Part shown: piece by piece, positions 37,705-47,149 of the stretch
Position numbering within the stretch: the stretch's first letter is position 1
How the letters are laid out: every line of letters starts with the position of its first letter
Assembly (NCBI GenBank): GCA_027623325.1
Contig: JAQBXY010000007.1
Coordinates: 62,001-126,000 of the forward strand
Direction of reading: 5' to 3'
Source of the DNA: Gemmatimonadota bacterium
Lineage (GTDB): Bacteria; Gemmatimonadota; Gemmatimonadetes; Longimicrobiales; Gaopeijiaceae
Length of the DNA stretch: 64,000 nt
Made by a program: the position numbers and the translations under genes
The notes under the pieces: generated by a model
Told to the model about the DNA's origin: nothing
What the model saw: only the letters and a program-made list of their open reading frames with translations
Databases searched by the model: none

Positions 37705-39984
37705 TCAACGCCGGGCGCGATCGGCCTCCGCTTCCGTCGGAACGAGCCGTCCCGTCGTCAACTCGAGCACGAGGCGGTCCAGGTCATACACCTTGTCCAG
37801 CGCCTCGAGAATCGCTCGCACGTCGACCGTGACGGACCGGTTCAATTCGGGGAGATAGATGTAGTCGCCGGGCAAACTCTCGATGTTACCGTCGAAGACC
37901 ACCCCCACGACCTCGAGGTCGGCGTCCAAGACCGGGGAGCCTGAGTTGCCCCCGATGATGTCGGCTGTGGAAGCGAAGTTCATCGGCGTCGACAGGTCGA
38001 GGGCTCCCGTCGCGGAGACCCAGCGGGCGGGTAACGCCCAATCAGCATCCCCAGCGTGAGAGAAGTGCCGATCGTACAACCCGTACATCGTCGTGAACGC
38101 CGGAGCGCGTGTCCCGTTGTATTCGTATCCGCCGACGACACCGTCCGCGATGCGCAGCGAGAACGTCGCGTCCGGCGGTACATCCGTCCCGTAGATTTCG
38201 AAGCGCGCCCGTCCGAGTTCGGCTGCGATCGCCTCCTCTTGCGGGAAGACGCCGGCCACGACTTGCTGAAATCCGATGAACGATGGCAGGTAGGCTCGCA
38301 CGATCTCGAGCGCCGCATCTCCCATCGTCAACGCGCCGCTCTCGATCGCGGCTACCGCCGTGGCCGAGTCCTGAAGCTGTGAGCTAGAAACGACCGCTGC
38401 GGCCCTCGCCTCGACGCTCTGGCCACGAAGGACGGCGGAGGCGAGTGGCGATGTCATGCCGAAGAAGCTCACGAAATCATTGAAGCGCGCTTCGATGAAC
38501 GCTCGATCCAGATCGGGAGCCTGGTCCGGGACCCCGAGCAACTCTTCCATGAGCGGGTCGATCGCTTCGGCCGGTGCGCCGCCCTGTTGGGCGCTCAGGA
38601 TCTGGTACGCGATCAGAGCTCGATGCAGCGTCGCCGACTCCAGGTCCGAACTGGTCATCGCGAGGAAGGCCCCGAACCCAGGCGCCTGAGTCGCCTTCTG
38701 GTCCTGGAGATCCGCCATCTCTTGGATCAGCGAACCATACCGTTCGGCGAGAGCGGCGTCGCCATCGATCGCGGCTTGGAAGTCACGCTCCGTGTCCTGC
38801 CGCCGTGCGATGATGATCGGGTCCTCGAGACCACCCACCTGCCCGCCATATGCCTTGAGGGAGTTGGCGAGGCTGAAGTAGCTGTTGCGGAGATCGCGCT
38901 CCTCCGCTTCCACCGGGTTGGCTTCGATGTAGCCGTCGAGCACCGCCATCCGCGAACGCAATAGGTCGATGATGGCCCGGTCGCTCACGTCACGTCGGAA
39001 TTCCAGCTCAGCCACGGTTTGGAGACGGCTCGTAGAGCCCGGATTCCCCACGATGAAGATCGGGTCTCCATCGCGCAGCCCATCCGCGTCGAACGGGAAA
39101 TAGTGATCGCTCTTGAGTGGTTGTCCGTCGTCGTCGTAGATGCGGAAGAAAGAGAAATCGAGATTGTAGCGAGGATAGGTGAAGTTGTCGGGGTCCCCGC
39201 CGAAGAACCCGATCTGGAGTTCGGGCGCCATCACGAGCTTCGCATGGGTATAGCGCCGAAACACGTAGGCCGAAGTCCGCCCGCCGTTGTACAACGAAAT
39301 CATCTCGACGACGTGAGCCGACTCTTCGCCGCCGTGCTCCAACAGCACCCGGGCCTCGATTTCTTCGAGCAGGCTCTCCCGCGCATCGGGCCGCTCCGCG
39401 GCCGAGAGCGCGTCGAGCGCTGCATTCACCTCGGCGGTGACATCAACGATGGCTACGAGCTGATCCGCTTCGAAGTCTTCGACTGCCCGCTCGTCGGCCA
39501 GGTCTTTCGCTACCAGCCCGCCATCAAGCAACGCTTCACCTTCGCCCGACACCTGGGACACGAACTCGCGGGCGCAGTGATGGTTGGTCATCACCAGCCC
39601 GTTGGGAGACACAAAGGACGCCGAACAACTCGGTATACGGAGTGCACCCAGGCGCGCCTTCTCGAACCAAGCTGCATCCGGCCGAAAGCCATACGTCTCT
39701 TCGAGGTAATCCAACGGCGGGAACTCGAACGTCCACATCTTGCCCTGGTCGAATCTTCCGGCCTGCACGGTGTCGAGGTCGACGCCATAGACGAAGGGCC
39801 GAGGCTCGACGGGGGCCACAGGTACGACAGGGACCGGAGCCTCAGCGACGGGCGGGGCCACGGCAGGCGCCGGGACCGGCGAAGCGGGCCGCGCCGGCGC
39901 GGGAGCTCCACCGCATGCGGCCGCCAGAAGTGCCCCCGTCAAAGAGGCGGAAAACCGAAAGCCAGCGGAACCGATCGACTTCAT
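37705..39984 (-). CDS. S46 family dipeptidyl-peptidase lipoprotein (DPP7/DPP11-like)
   Basis: A 759-residue exopeptidase that removes dipeptides from the N-terminus of oligopeptides in the periplasm. The catalytic set is visible: TNHHC at 133-137, Asp in GGDPDNFTYPRY, and Ser in GGNSGSP near 685. A lipobox (LLAAAC, Cys24) is followed by a Pro/Ala/Val-rich linker of about 35 residues, so the enzyme is probably tethered away from the membrane. GAGG lies before the ATG. S46 enzymes support growth on proteins in Bacteroidota and related phyla. Specificity (hydrophobic versus acidic P1) cannot be read safely. Confidence 0.93.
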   Translation of the reverse strand: MKSIGSAGFRFSASLTGALLAAACGGAPAPARPASPVPAPAVAPPVAEAPVPVVPVAPVEPRPFVYGVDLDTVQAGRFDQGKMWTFEFPPLDYLEETYGFRPDAAWFEKARLGALRIPSCSASFVSPNGLVMTNHHCAREFVSQVSGEGEALLDGGLVAKDLADERAVEDFEADQLVAIVDVTAEVNAALDALSAAERPDARESLLEEIEARVLLEHGGEESAHVVEMISLYNGGRTSAYVFRRYTHAKLVMAPELQIGFFGGDPDNFTYPRYNLDFSFFRIYDDDGQPLKSDHYFPFDADGLRDGDPIFIVGNPGSTSRLQTVAELEFRRDVSDRAIIDLLRSRMAVLDGYIEANPVEAEERDLRNSYFSLANSLKAYGGQVGGLEDPIIIARRQDTERDFQAAIDGDAALAERYGSLIQEMADLQDQKATQAPGFGAFLAMTSSDLESATLHRALIAYQILSAQQGGAPAEAIDPLMEELLGVPDQAPDLDRAFIEARFNDFVSFFGMTSPLASAVLRGQSVEARAAAVVSSSQLQDSATAVAAIESGALTMGDAALEIVRAYLPSFIGFQQVVAGVFPQEEAIAAELGRARFEIYGTDVPPDATFSLRIADGVVGGYEYNGTRAPAFTTMYGLYDRHFSHAGDADWALPARWVSATGALDLSTPMNFASTADIIGGNSGSPVLDADLEVVGVVFDGNIESLPGDYIYLPELNRSVTVDVRAILEALDKVYDLDRLVLELTTGRLVPTEAEADRARR

Positions 39985-40055
39985 GATGTCCTCATTTTCG
40001 CGTTGAGATTCCGTAGACCACTCTCCGCGGAGTGGCTAGAGAGGCAGCCGAACAA

Positions 40056-40892
40056 CTAGTTGGCGCGGTGTTTCTTCGAAACGTCGTCGAGCAGCTTCAA
40101 CTCCGCCGCCGTGAGCGATGACATCCCCTCGGCAGAGATCTTGTCGAGAACAGCATCGACCCTGTCATAGAGCGCGGCATCTTCACGTGCCTGTTTCCGT
40201 GAGGGAGCCCGTCCCGCGCTCTCCTCTTCCGCTTCATCCCTCGGCACGATCGCGAGTCGGCGTTTCTTGCGGGTGGCGCGTTGCAACCCCTGCAAAGCCT
40301 CGCCCGTCCGCCAGTCGGCCTTCAGGTACAGGAACGCGGCGATCAGTCCGCCGAGGTGCGCGAAGTGGGCGATGTTGCTCCCGCCCTGTGTACTGTCGAC
40401 AGCGCTCAGGAGACTCGTGAGCGCCATGAAGCCGACCAGATATTTCGCGAGCACTGGGAAGATCCCGAATACATAGATCGGGATATTGGGCCAGTTCATG
40501 GCGAACGCCAGCATCACTCCATAGGTCGCCGCCGACGCGCCCACGATCGAAGCGGGCAAGAAGACGTAGCTGAGCGCCACGCCGCCCAGGCCGCAGACGA
40601 GGTAGAACCGCAGGAATTCGCGCGGTCCCCACCGAGCCTCCAAAGGCGGCCCGAAGAAGAACAGGACCAGCATGTTGATCGCGAGGTGGCCGAGGTCACC
40701 GTGCAAGAACATGTACGTCAGCGGGCCCCACGGGCGGAATACGATCTCGGTCGGTTGGAACGCAAACCACTCGAACATGAGTCGCTCGCCGACGCCCAAC
40801 GTCAGCGCGAACACAACTCCATTCGCGATCAACAGCCGCTTCACCATCGGGGTGAGCATGAAGTTGAGTCCGAAGCGCGTGTCGTAGCTCAT
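40056..40892 (-). CDS. Rhomboid-family intramembrane serine protease
   Basis: A 278-residue rhomboid from an ATG at 40892; the frame continues upstream but without membrane or family content. Catalytic Ser120 is in GASAATYG and His179 in AHFAHLGG. The HGDLGHLAINMLVL segment contains the oxyanion-hole His/Asn. Six core helices are followed by a charged cytoplasmic tail of about 85 residues (ATRKKRRLAIVPRDE onwards) with a helical end. It cleaves helices of membrane substrates that cannot be named here. It lies at the end of the mutS-CBS-ddl gene train, 85 nt after ddl. Confidence 0.9.
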   Translation of the reverse strand: MSYDTRFGLNFMLTPMVKRLLIANGVVFALTLGVGERLMFEWFAFQPTEIVFRPWGPLTYMFLHGDLGHLAINMLVLFFFGPPLEARWGPREFLRFYLVCGLGGVALSYVFLPASIVGASAATYGVMLAFAMNWPNIPIYVFGIFPVLAKYLVGFMALTSLLSAVDSTQGGSNIAHFAHLGGLIAAFLYLKADWRTGEALQGLQRATRKKRRLAIVPRDEAEEESAGRAPSRKQAREDAALYDRVDAVLDKISAEGMSSLTAAELKLLDDVSKKHRAN

Positions 40893-40977
40893 GGATTCCG
40901 GTGTGTGCGTCGTTCCTCGCCGGGAAAGCCGGGCTTTGTCGAACCCCCAACCGTAAAGACGGTTCCTGCTCCCCCGA

Positions 40978-41994
40978 TCAGGGAGAATGGGCTCTTCCGC
41001 GCTCGGAAGCGAGTCGTACGATCGTGTCACAGAGGTCGGGAAACGAAAGCCCAGCGGCCAGCGCGGCTCTAGGAAGGAGACTGTTGGCGGTCATCCCCGG
41101 GAGCGCGTTCGCCTCCAGACACCAGGCGTCCCCCTGAGCATCGACGATGAAGTCGACCCGCGAGAAGTCGCGGAGACGCAGTGCCTGGTGGACGCGGAGC
41201 GCCAGCGCCCGCAACCGATCCGACAGCTGCTCGGGGATGTCAGCGGGGAACACCTCTTGAGCCAGGCCCGGCTGGTACTTGCACTCGTAATCGAAGATCT
41301 CGTGCTCCGGAATGATCTCGCCCACGGGATAGGTGTCGCGACCGACGACCCCTACCGTGAATTCGCGACCCGCGTGAAAGCGCTCGAAGAGCACGAGATC
41401 GCCCCATCCTTCGCTCTCCACGATCGCGCCTTCGAGTTCCGCGCGATCGTGTGCGAGCACGAGCCTGAGGGATGATCCCCCGCCGGCTGCCTTCACGATG
41501 ACCGGAAGGCCTAATGCGGACTCTACCTCGAGCGCGGTCTGGGGCCCGATGAGCCAGTCGGGCGTACGCACGCCCGCGTCCCGGAGGAGGCGCTTGGTGA
41601 CCTCCTTGTCCATAGCGAGCGCACAGCCGAGGCGGTCGCTACCCGTGTACGCCACACCTGCCGCGTCGAGCAGAGCTTGAATCGTGCCGTCCTCGCCCGT
41701 GCCTCCATGCAGGGCAAGAAAGAACACGTCGACTTCGCCGAGCTTCGGATCGCGAACCAGCGTGACCGTGTGACCCTCGTCGAGGTCGGCGAGTTCTTCC
41801 GTCCGGGGCGGAGCAAGGCGCACCCCCCCCTCTCTCAGTTGGCGCTCCGCAGCGGTAGTCAGGACCCCGTGCCCCGTGTCGATCGCGACGACGTCATGGC
41901 CCGCCTCGCGTAGCGCGTGTGAAACTTGAACGCCCGACGAGAGTGACACCTCACGCTCGTCGGAACTCCCGCCCATGAGAACCGCGATCTTCAC
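40978..41994 (-). CDS. ddl: D-alanine--D-alanine ligase
   Basis: A 338-residue ATP-grasp ligase that makes D-Ala-D-Ala for peptidoglycan. The start is a GTG at 41994 that overlaps the upstream stop as GTGA. Features are the N-terminal LMGGSSDEREVSL segment, LALHGGTGEDG, YTGSDRLGCALAMDK, and the C-terminal EANALPGMT segment with Mg2+ ligands. The ATP-binding loop reads KAAGGGSSL in place of the more usual KPAREGSS, so affinity or acceptor use may differ. No other murein genes lie beside it; it is embedded among cysteine, DNA-repair and rhomboid genes. Confidence 0.92.
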   Translation of the reverse strand: MKIAVLMGGSSDEREVSLSSGVQVSHALREAGHDVVAIDTGHGVLTTAAERQLREGGVRLAPPRTEELADLDEGHTVTLVRDPKLGEVDVFFLALHGGTGEDGTIQALLDAAGVAYTGSDRLGCALAMDKEVTKRLLRDAGVRTPDWLIGPQTALEVESALGLPVIVKAAGGGSSLRLVLAHDRAELEGAIVESEGWGDLVLFERFHAGREFTVGVVGRDTYPVGEIIPEHEIFDYECKYQPGLAQEVFPADIPEQLSDRLRALALRVHQALRLRDFSRVDFIVDAQGDAWCLEANALPGMTANSLLPRAALAAGLSFPDLCDTIVRLASERGRAHSP

Positions 41995-43376
41995 TTCGTC
42001 AACGCACGCACGACGTCGTAGCGGGTGATGATCCCCACGAGCTCGCCACCGTTCCGAACGAGGCAGGCAGCGTTGTCGCGAGTCAGAAGCACTCGGATGT
42101 CGTCGAAGTCGACGTGGGAATCGAGCACCGGGAAGGGTGCACCCATGACGGTCTCGACGGTCTTGTCGAGGAGCCCCGGATCCTCGATAACCTGAGTCAT
42201 GAGGCCGGCCTCGGTAATTGAACCGATACACTCGCCGCCACGTACGACCGGCAACTGGCCGATGTCGTGCGCCGTGATCGCGGAAAGCGCCATGCGGATC
42301 GGAGTCGTAGGCTCGACCGTCACCAGCGCACCAACCCGGTTGTCCTTCGCGTTCACCGCCTCGAGGACGGTCGACCGGCGCGGTCGTTCGAGGAATCCGT
42401 TCTCTCGCATCCAATCGTCGTCGTACACCTTGCTGAGGTAGCGCTCACCCCGGTCGCACAAAAACGTTACCACGAAGGCGTCTGGGTCGTCGACCTCTTT
42501 GGCAACATCGACCGCGGTCTGAACGAGCAGTCCGGAGGACCCGCCCGCAAAAAGACCCTCCTCCCTGGAGATCCGACGCGCCATACGGAAGGAAGGCCCG
42601 TCTCCCAGCGATCGGTATTCGTCCACCACGGACAGGTCGAGCGCACCCGGAATCTTGTCGTTGCCGACACCCTCGACCTTGTAGGGGCGGCCCTCTACGT
42701 GGTCCCCCGTGTTGAAGAACCCCGCGATCATGGAGCCTTCGGGATCGACACCCACGATGCGTACGTCGGGGTTCTTTTCCTTCAGGTACCGCCCCACGCC
42801 GGTGATCGTCCCGCCCGTTCCCGCAGACGCGATGAAGTGTGTAACCCTGCCCTCGCTCTGCTCCCAGATTTCCCGCCCCGTGGTCGCGTAGTGAGCGTCC
42901 GTGTTGGCCTGGTTGTAGAACTGATTCGCGAGCACAGCCCCGGGCGTTTGGGCGGTAATGCTGCGAGCCTTCTGCAAATAGTGATCGGGATGGTCCGACG
43001 AGACCGCCGTCGGCGTGATGATGACCTCCGCACCGAAGGCACGCAGTAGCTTGACCTTCTCGGTACTCATCTTGTCCGGCATGGTACAAATGCACCGATA
43101 GCCCTTGAGCGACGCAGCCATCGCCAACGCGAGGCCTGTGTTTCCACCTGTCGCCTCGACGATCGTACCGCCGGGCTTGAGTGACCCGTCTGCCTCCGCC
43201 GCCTCGATCATTGCGAGTCCGATGCGGTCCTTTATGGAGCCCCCCGGGCCCATGAACTCACACTTGGCGTATACCGGCGTGCGTCCGCCATCCGTGACAG
43301 AGTTGAGTCGCACCATCGGAGTCCATCCGATGAGGTCGAGCACGCTATCGTACGGGCGGGAATGACGCTCAGGCAT
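41991..43376 (-). CDS. Cystathionine beta-synthase-type PLP enzyme with C-terminal CBS domains
   Basis: A 461-residue fold-type II PLP enzyme followed by a CBS domain pair (about 335-461). The PLP Lys49 is in GGSIKDRIG, the substrate loop is EATGGNTG, and the phosphate-binding loop is GTGGTITG. The domain order matches cystathionine beta-synthase, joining serine and homocysteine; a cysteine synthase or O-acetylserine role is possible. The CBS pair suggests control by adenosyl compounds. The stop overlaps the ddl start, and the TonB-like gene ends 33 nt upstream. Confidence 0.9.
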   Translation of the reverse strand: MPERHSRPYDSVLDLIGWTPMVRLNSVTDGGRTPVYAKCEFMGPGGSIKDRIGLAMIEAAEADGSLKPGGTIVEATGGNTGLALAMAASLKGYRCICTMPDKMSTEKVKLLRAFGAEVIITPTAVSSDHPDHYLQKARSITAQTPGAVLANQFYNQANTDAHYATTGREIWEQSEGRVTHFIASAGTGGTITGVGRYLKEKNPDVRIVGVDPEGSMIAGFFNTGDHVEGRPYKVEGVGNDKIPGALDLSVVDEYRSLGDGPSFRMARRISREEGLFAGGSSGLLVQTAVDVAKEVDDPDAFVVTFLCDRGERYLSKVYDDDWMRENGFLERPRRSTVLEAVNAKDNRVGALVTVEPTTPIRMALSAITAHDIGQLPVVRGGECIGSITEAGLMTQVIEDPGLLDKTVETVMGAPFPVLDSHVDFDDIRVLLTRDNAACLVRNGGELVGIITRYDVVRALTK

Positions 43377-43409
43377 TCAGAACTCCGTTCAAGATAAGGC
43401 AGGCGACGC

Positions 43410-43829
43410 TTAGGGGCCGCCTGGGGCCCGCCGAGAACCGAGTGTATCTGGACGCGGGCGCTTCGAGAAGCGAACCGGCACCTCGGCCCACACCTCGATA
43501 CGTCTCCCGTCCTGACGGGCCGGGGTGAAGCGGAGACGGCGAGCGCCCTCAACAGCGGACGAATCGAAGGCCGTATACCCCGAGGACTCGATCACCTCTA
43601 CGCTGTCGACGCCACCGGTATCTCCCACTCGGACGCGCAGCAGCGTCTCGCCTTCAACTCCTCCGTCCCACATGTGCAGCGGGTAATCGATCGGCACCTC
43701 ACCGAACAGCGGCTCCGGCTGCTCGATCTTGCCCTCAGCGGCACACCCTCCGAAGGCAACGATGCCAGCCCACACGCTAGCGCCGAGCGCTCCGGTGAGC
43801 AGCCTGCAGTCGAGCCGATCTCGCTTCAA
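43410..43829 (-). CDS. TonB C-terminal-domain lipoprotein
   Basis: A 139-residue protein with a lipobox-like FGGCAAE near residue 28, then a TonB C-terminal fold: EGETLLRVRVGDTGGVDSVEVIESSGYTAFD-type segments followed by AVEGARRLRFTPARQDGRRIEVWAEVPVRF. It lacks the long Pro-rich linker and membrane helix of a true TonB, so it is probably a periplasmic TonB-like partner rather than an energy transducer. The ATG overlaps the mutS stop as ATGA. Confidence 0.8.
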   Translation of the reverse strand: MKRDRLDCRLLTGALGASVWAGIVAFGGCAAEGKIEQPEPLFGEVPIDYPLHMWDGGVEGETLLRVRVGDTGGVDSVEVIESSGYTAFDSSAVEGARRLRFTPARQDGRRIEVWAEVPVRFSKRPRPDTLGSRRAPGGP

Positions 43830-46441
43830 TCGTCTTCCCCGCGCCTCGTGACGCTACCCAGCTCGTAGAGAATGTGAAGCGCCTCCCGGGGCGAGAGAGT
43901 GTCCGGATCGATCGCTCGCAATCGACTCACCATGGGGTGCTCCATCTGGAACATCGACAATTGGTGCGGAGGGGCCTCGGACTTGGGCCGGTGTTGTCCG
44001 TGGCGACCGAGTCCCTCCCCTCCACTGGTATGTGTTCCCTCCAGCTCGGCAAGAAGTTCCCGGGCCCGAAGGATGATTCCATCGGGGAGTCCTGCGAGCC
44101 GGGCCACCTGGATCCCGTAGGAGCGATCCGCCCCGCCCTCGGCCAGCCGACGCAGGAACACGATCTCGTCGCCTACCTCCCGAACGGACACATTCATGTT
44201 CTTCACCCCATCGAGCTGGTCACCCAATTGGGTCAGTTCGTGATAGTGGGTCGCGAAGATGGTCTTGGCGCCGATGAGTTCGTGAATGTGTTCGGTCACT
44301 GCCCACGCGATCGACACGCCGTCGTATGTTGATGTGCCCCGTCCGATCTCGTCGAGCAACACGAGACTTCGGTCCGTCGCGCCGTGCACGATCGCCGCCG
44401 TCTCGCTCATTTCGACCATGAACGTGGACTGGCCGCGCGCGAGATTATCGGACGCCCCAACGCGCGTGAAGATGCGATCGGCAATCGCGAGACGGGCGGA
44501 ATCCGCGGGTACGAAAGAACCGATCTGGCCGAGTAGCTGAATCAGGCCGATCTGGCGGAGCACGGTGCTCTTGCCTGCCATGTTCGGGCCCGTAAGCACG
44601 ATGATCCGACCCGCCTCGTCGAGCACGACGTCGTTGGGGATGAACTCTTCCCTCGGCATCATGGTCTCCACGACCGGGTGCCTACCTGCGCGAATCTCCG
44701 TGCCAAATCCGGTGTGAAGCTCGGGGCGAACATACGCCCTTCGAACCGCGACCTGCGCGAAGGTCGACAGGACGTCGAGGGCCGCGACGCGTGCGCCGGC
44801 CTCTTGGAGTCGCGGTACGGCACCCGCGACGTCCGCGCGGATCTTCGTGAAGAGTTCGACCTCGAGATGGCCGATGCGATCCTCGGCATCGAACACCTTC
44901 TCTTCCCACTCCTTCAGCTCAGGCGTGAAGTACCGCTCGCCGTTCGTGAGCGTCTGTTTCCTCACGAAATCGTCGGGGACACGATCGAGATTGGTCTTCG
45001 TGACCTCGAGGTAATACCCGAACACCTTGTTGAATCCGACCTTCAAGGAGGAGATGCCGGTTCGGGCACGTTCCCGCACCTGGAGGCTCGCGATGAAGTC
45101 ACGCGCACCGTCCCGTACGGTCCTCAGATCGTCGAGCTCGACGGACCATCCAGAGCGAATGACTCCACCATCGTGCAGTGCCGCCGGGGGCTCATCCGCG
45201 ATCGCGCTGGCCAGCAAATCACGCGTCGCCTCGAGACAGTCCATATCGATGCCGAGGGAGCGCAACAACTCCGACTTCGCCTCCGCCGAAGCGTCCTTCA
45301 CCTGGGGGAGTCGGTCGAGTGAGCGATGAAGGCCCATCAGGTCGCGGGGTCCTACCCGGAGCGTCCCGATCTTGCCCGCCAGCCTCTCCAGGTCGGCCAC
45401 GCCTCCCAGCGAGGCCCTCAACCGCCCTCGGAGGTCCGGGCGCTCTACGAGTTCAGCGACAGCGTCCTGGCGCAGCCAGAGGGCCTCGGGCACGACGAGC
45501 GGCTCCAGCATCCACCTTCGAAGCAGCCGCCCACCCATGGCGGTCGTCGTGTCGTCGAGAACGTCGAGTAACGTGCCCCCTTCTTCGCCGACCCGGAGCG
45601 GCTCGATCAGCTCGAGATTCCGTCGCGTCATCTCGTCGAGAAGCATGACGCGCCCGGGACGTTGAACCCGCACGGGTTTCAGGTGGGTCACCCCTCCGGG
45701 TCGAGCCTCCGCGAGGTACTGGATCAGAGCCCCCGCTGCCCGCACCAATGCGGTGTCATCGACCTGAAAGCCGAAACCATCGAGCGACTGAATCGAATAG
45801 GACTTCAGGAGAGCGGAGGAGCAGACGTCTTCCTCGAACAGCCAATCGTCCCGGAGGGTTCTCGGGGTCGTCGGCGCAGCGCGAGCGACATCCGAATCGT
45901 CGCTCAAGGCACGCGGGAGGAGAATCTCAGACGGCTCGAGCCGTCCCAATTCGGCTCTGACCTCGTGCGCCGGGACCAACTGGACGGAGAACTCTCCGGT
46001 CGACACATCGAGCACGGCCATGCCGAAAGCGTTGGCCCCGTCTCCGACCAATGCGATCAGAAAGTTGTTCTTTCGTTCGGCCAGCAGGTTGTCCGCCAGC
46101 ACGGTCCCGGGAGTGATGATCTCCGTGACCTCCCGACGCACGATTCCTTGCTCGAGTGCCGGATCCTCGACCTGATCACAGATCGCGACGCGGCGCCCCA
46201 ATTTCACGAGGCGCGACAGGTAGTCGTCGAGTGCTTTGGCTGGGACCCCCGCGAGCGGCACCTTGGCGGCGGCGCCGTTGTTTCGCGCCGTCAGGGTCAG
46301 GCCGAGTAGCCGCGCACCCTCCTCGGCATCTCCGTGGAAAAGCTCGTAGAAGTCTCCCACTCGGAAAAAGAGGAGCGAATCAGGGTAGCGGGATTTGGCC
46401 TCCCGCCACTGCTGCATAAGGGGGGTGTCGCTCGATGCCAT
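43826..46441 (-). CDS. mutS: DNA mismatch repair ATPase MutS
   Basis: An 871-residue mismatch-recognition ATPase. The Phe-x-Glu mismatch motif (DFYELF, F31-E33) is present, then the connector, core and clamp domains, the Walker A GPNMAGKST, Walker B segment LVLLDEIGRGTS and a His switch in FATHYHEL. I prefer the ATG at 46441; a TTG 33 nt upstream is an alternative. The C-terminal tail contains the tetramer-type helix (ALHILYELGS). No mutL is in the window. It heads the gene train to the rhomboid. Confidence 0.96.
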   Translation of the reverse strand: MASSDTPLMQQWREAKSRYPDSLLFFRVGDFYELFHGDAEEGARLLGLTLTARNNGAAAKVPLAGVPAKALDDYLSRLVKLGRRVAICDQVEDPALEQGIVRREVTEIITPGTVLADNLLAERKNNFLIALVGDGANAFGMAVLDVSTGEFSVQLVPAHEVRAELGRLEPSEILLPRALSDDSDVARAAPTTPRTLRDDWLFEEDVCSSALLKSYSIQSLDGFGFQVDDTALVRAAGALIQYLAEARPGGVTHLKPVRVQRPGRVMLLDEMTRRNLELIEPLRVGEEGGTLLDVLDDTTTAMGGRLLRRWMLEPLVVPEALWLRQDAVAELVERPDLRGRLRASLGGVADLERLAGKIGTLRVGPRDLMGLHRSLDRLPQVKDASAEAKSELLRSLGIDMDCLEATRDLLASAIADEPPAALHDGGVIRSGWSVELDDLRTVRDGARDFIASLQVRERARTGISSLKVGFNKVFGYYLEVTKTNLDRVPDDFVRKQTLTNGERYFTPELKEWEEKVFDAEDRIGHLEVELFTKIRADVAGAVPRLQEAGARVAALDVLSTFAQVAVRRAYVRPELHTGFGTEIRAGRHPVVETMMPREEFIPNDVVLDEAGRIIVLTGPNMAGKSTVLRQIGLIQLLGQIGSFVPADSARLAIADRIFTRVGASDNLARGQSTFMVEMSETAAIVHGATDRSLVLLDEIGRGTSTYDGVSIAWAVTEHIHELIGAKTIFATHYHELTQLGDQLDGVKNMNVSVREVGDEIVFLRRLAEGGADRSYGIQVARLAGLPDGIILRARELLAELEGTHTSGGEGLGRHGQHRPKSEAPPHQLSMFQMEHPMVSRLRAIDPDTLSPREALHILYELGSVTRRGEDD

Positions 46442-46550
46442 GGGTGAAAGTAGGCGGGTCTGGCTTCCGCTCAAGGCTCCCCCGCAACTTCAACCCTCGG
46501 TGTACGTACGACGAGTAGGTAGAAAGTCACAATCAGCCCCGAATTGGATC

Positions 46551-47108
46551 ATGCGCTCACTCGCTCTCCTCCCCATCCTGACCGCACTGGTATCGGCCGT
46601 CGGGCCCGCAAGCCTCGCCGCGCAGCGCGCGGCCGAGTCCGATGTAGAATCGATCGACGCCATCATCACCGCCGTCTACGATGTGATCTCGGGGGAAGCG
46701 GGTGAGGCGCGGGACTGGGACCGTTGGCACTCGCTCTTTTCCGAAGGCGCCACATTAAGCGCTTTGGTTCAGCGCCAGGCCGGAGGTGTCACGCGCGTGC
46801 TCATGACGCCGGAGAGCTGGGTCGAGAGCAGTGGTGCGATCATTGAACGGGACGGCTTTGTCGAGGCTGAGATCGGGAGGGTGACCGAGAGCTTCGGGCT
46901 GATCGCGCACGCGTTCAGCACCTACGAGTCCTATCGCAGCTCACGCGACGCCGCGCCGTTCGCTCGAGGCATCAACTCCTTCCAGCTCATGAACGACGGT
47001 GATCGCTGGTGGGTCGTGTCGGTTTTTTGGCAAGCCGAGGGCCCAGGCTTCCCGATTCCCGAGAAGTATGTCGGTGTCGTCGGCCCCGAAACGGAAAAGC
47101 TCCGCTAG
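46551..47108 (+). CDS. Secreted SnoaL/NTF2-like protein
   Basis: A 185-residue protein with a signal peptide (cleavage near SLAAQ). The mature part fits the NTF2-like fold seen in Gemmatimonadota secreted proteins: opening helix IDAIITAVYDVISGEAGEARDWDRW, SLFSEGATL, and strands ending GDRWWVVSVFWQAEG. I chose the ATG at 46551; the in-frame extension lies antisense to mutS. The cavity could bind a small molecule, but there is no catalytic signature. It converges on the SPOR gene with 41 nt between stops. Confidence 0.8.
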   Translation: MRSLALLPILTALVSAVGPASLAAQRAAESDVESIDAIITAVYDVISGEAGEARDWDRWHSLFSEGATLSALVQRQAGGVTRVLMTPESWVESSGAIIERDGFVEAEIGRVTESFGLIAHAFSTYESYRSSRDAAPFARGINSFQLMNDGDRWWVVSVFWQAEGPGFPIPEKYVGVVGPETEKLR

Positions 47109-47149
47109 AGGCCTCTGGGAACCTCTCGCACGAGTGAGGCCGGAGGTCC

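Noticed and set aside
47109-47149. A terminator between the convergent SnoaL-like and SPOR genes
   Set aside because: Only short imperfect GAGGC/GCCTC pairings; too weak to call.
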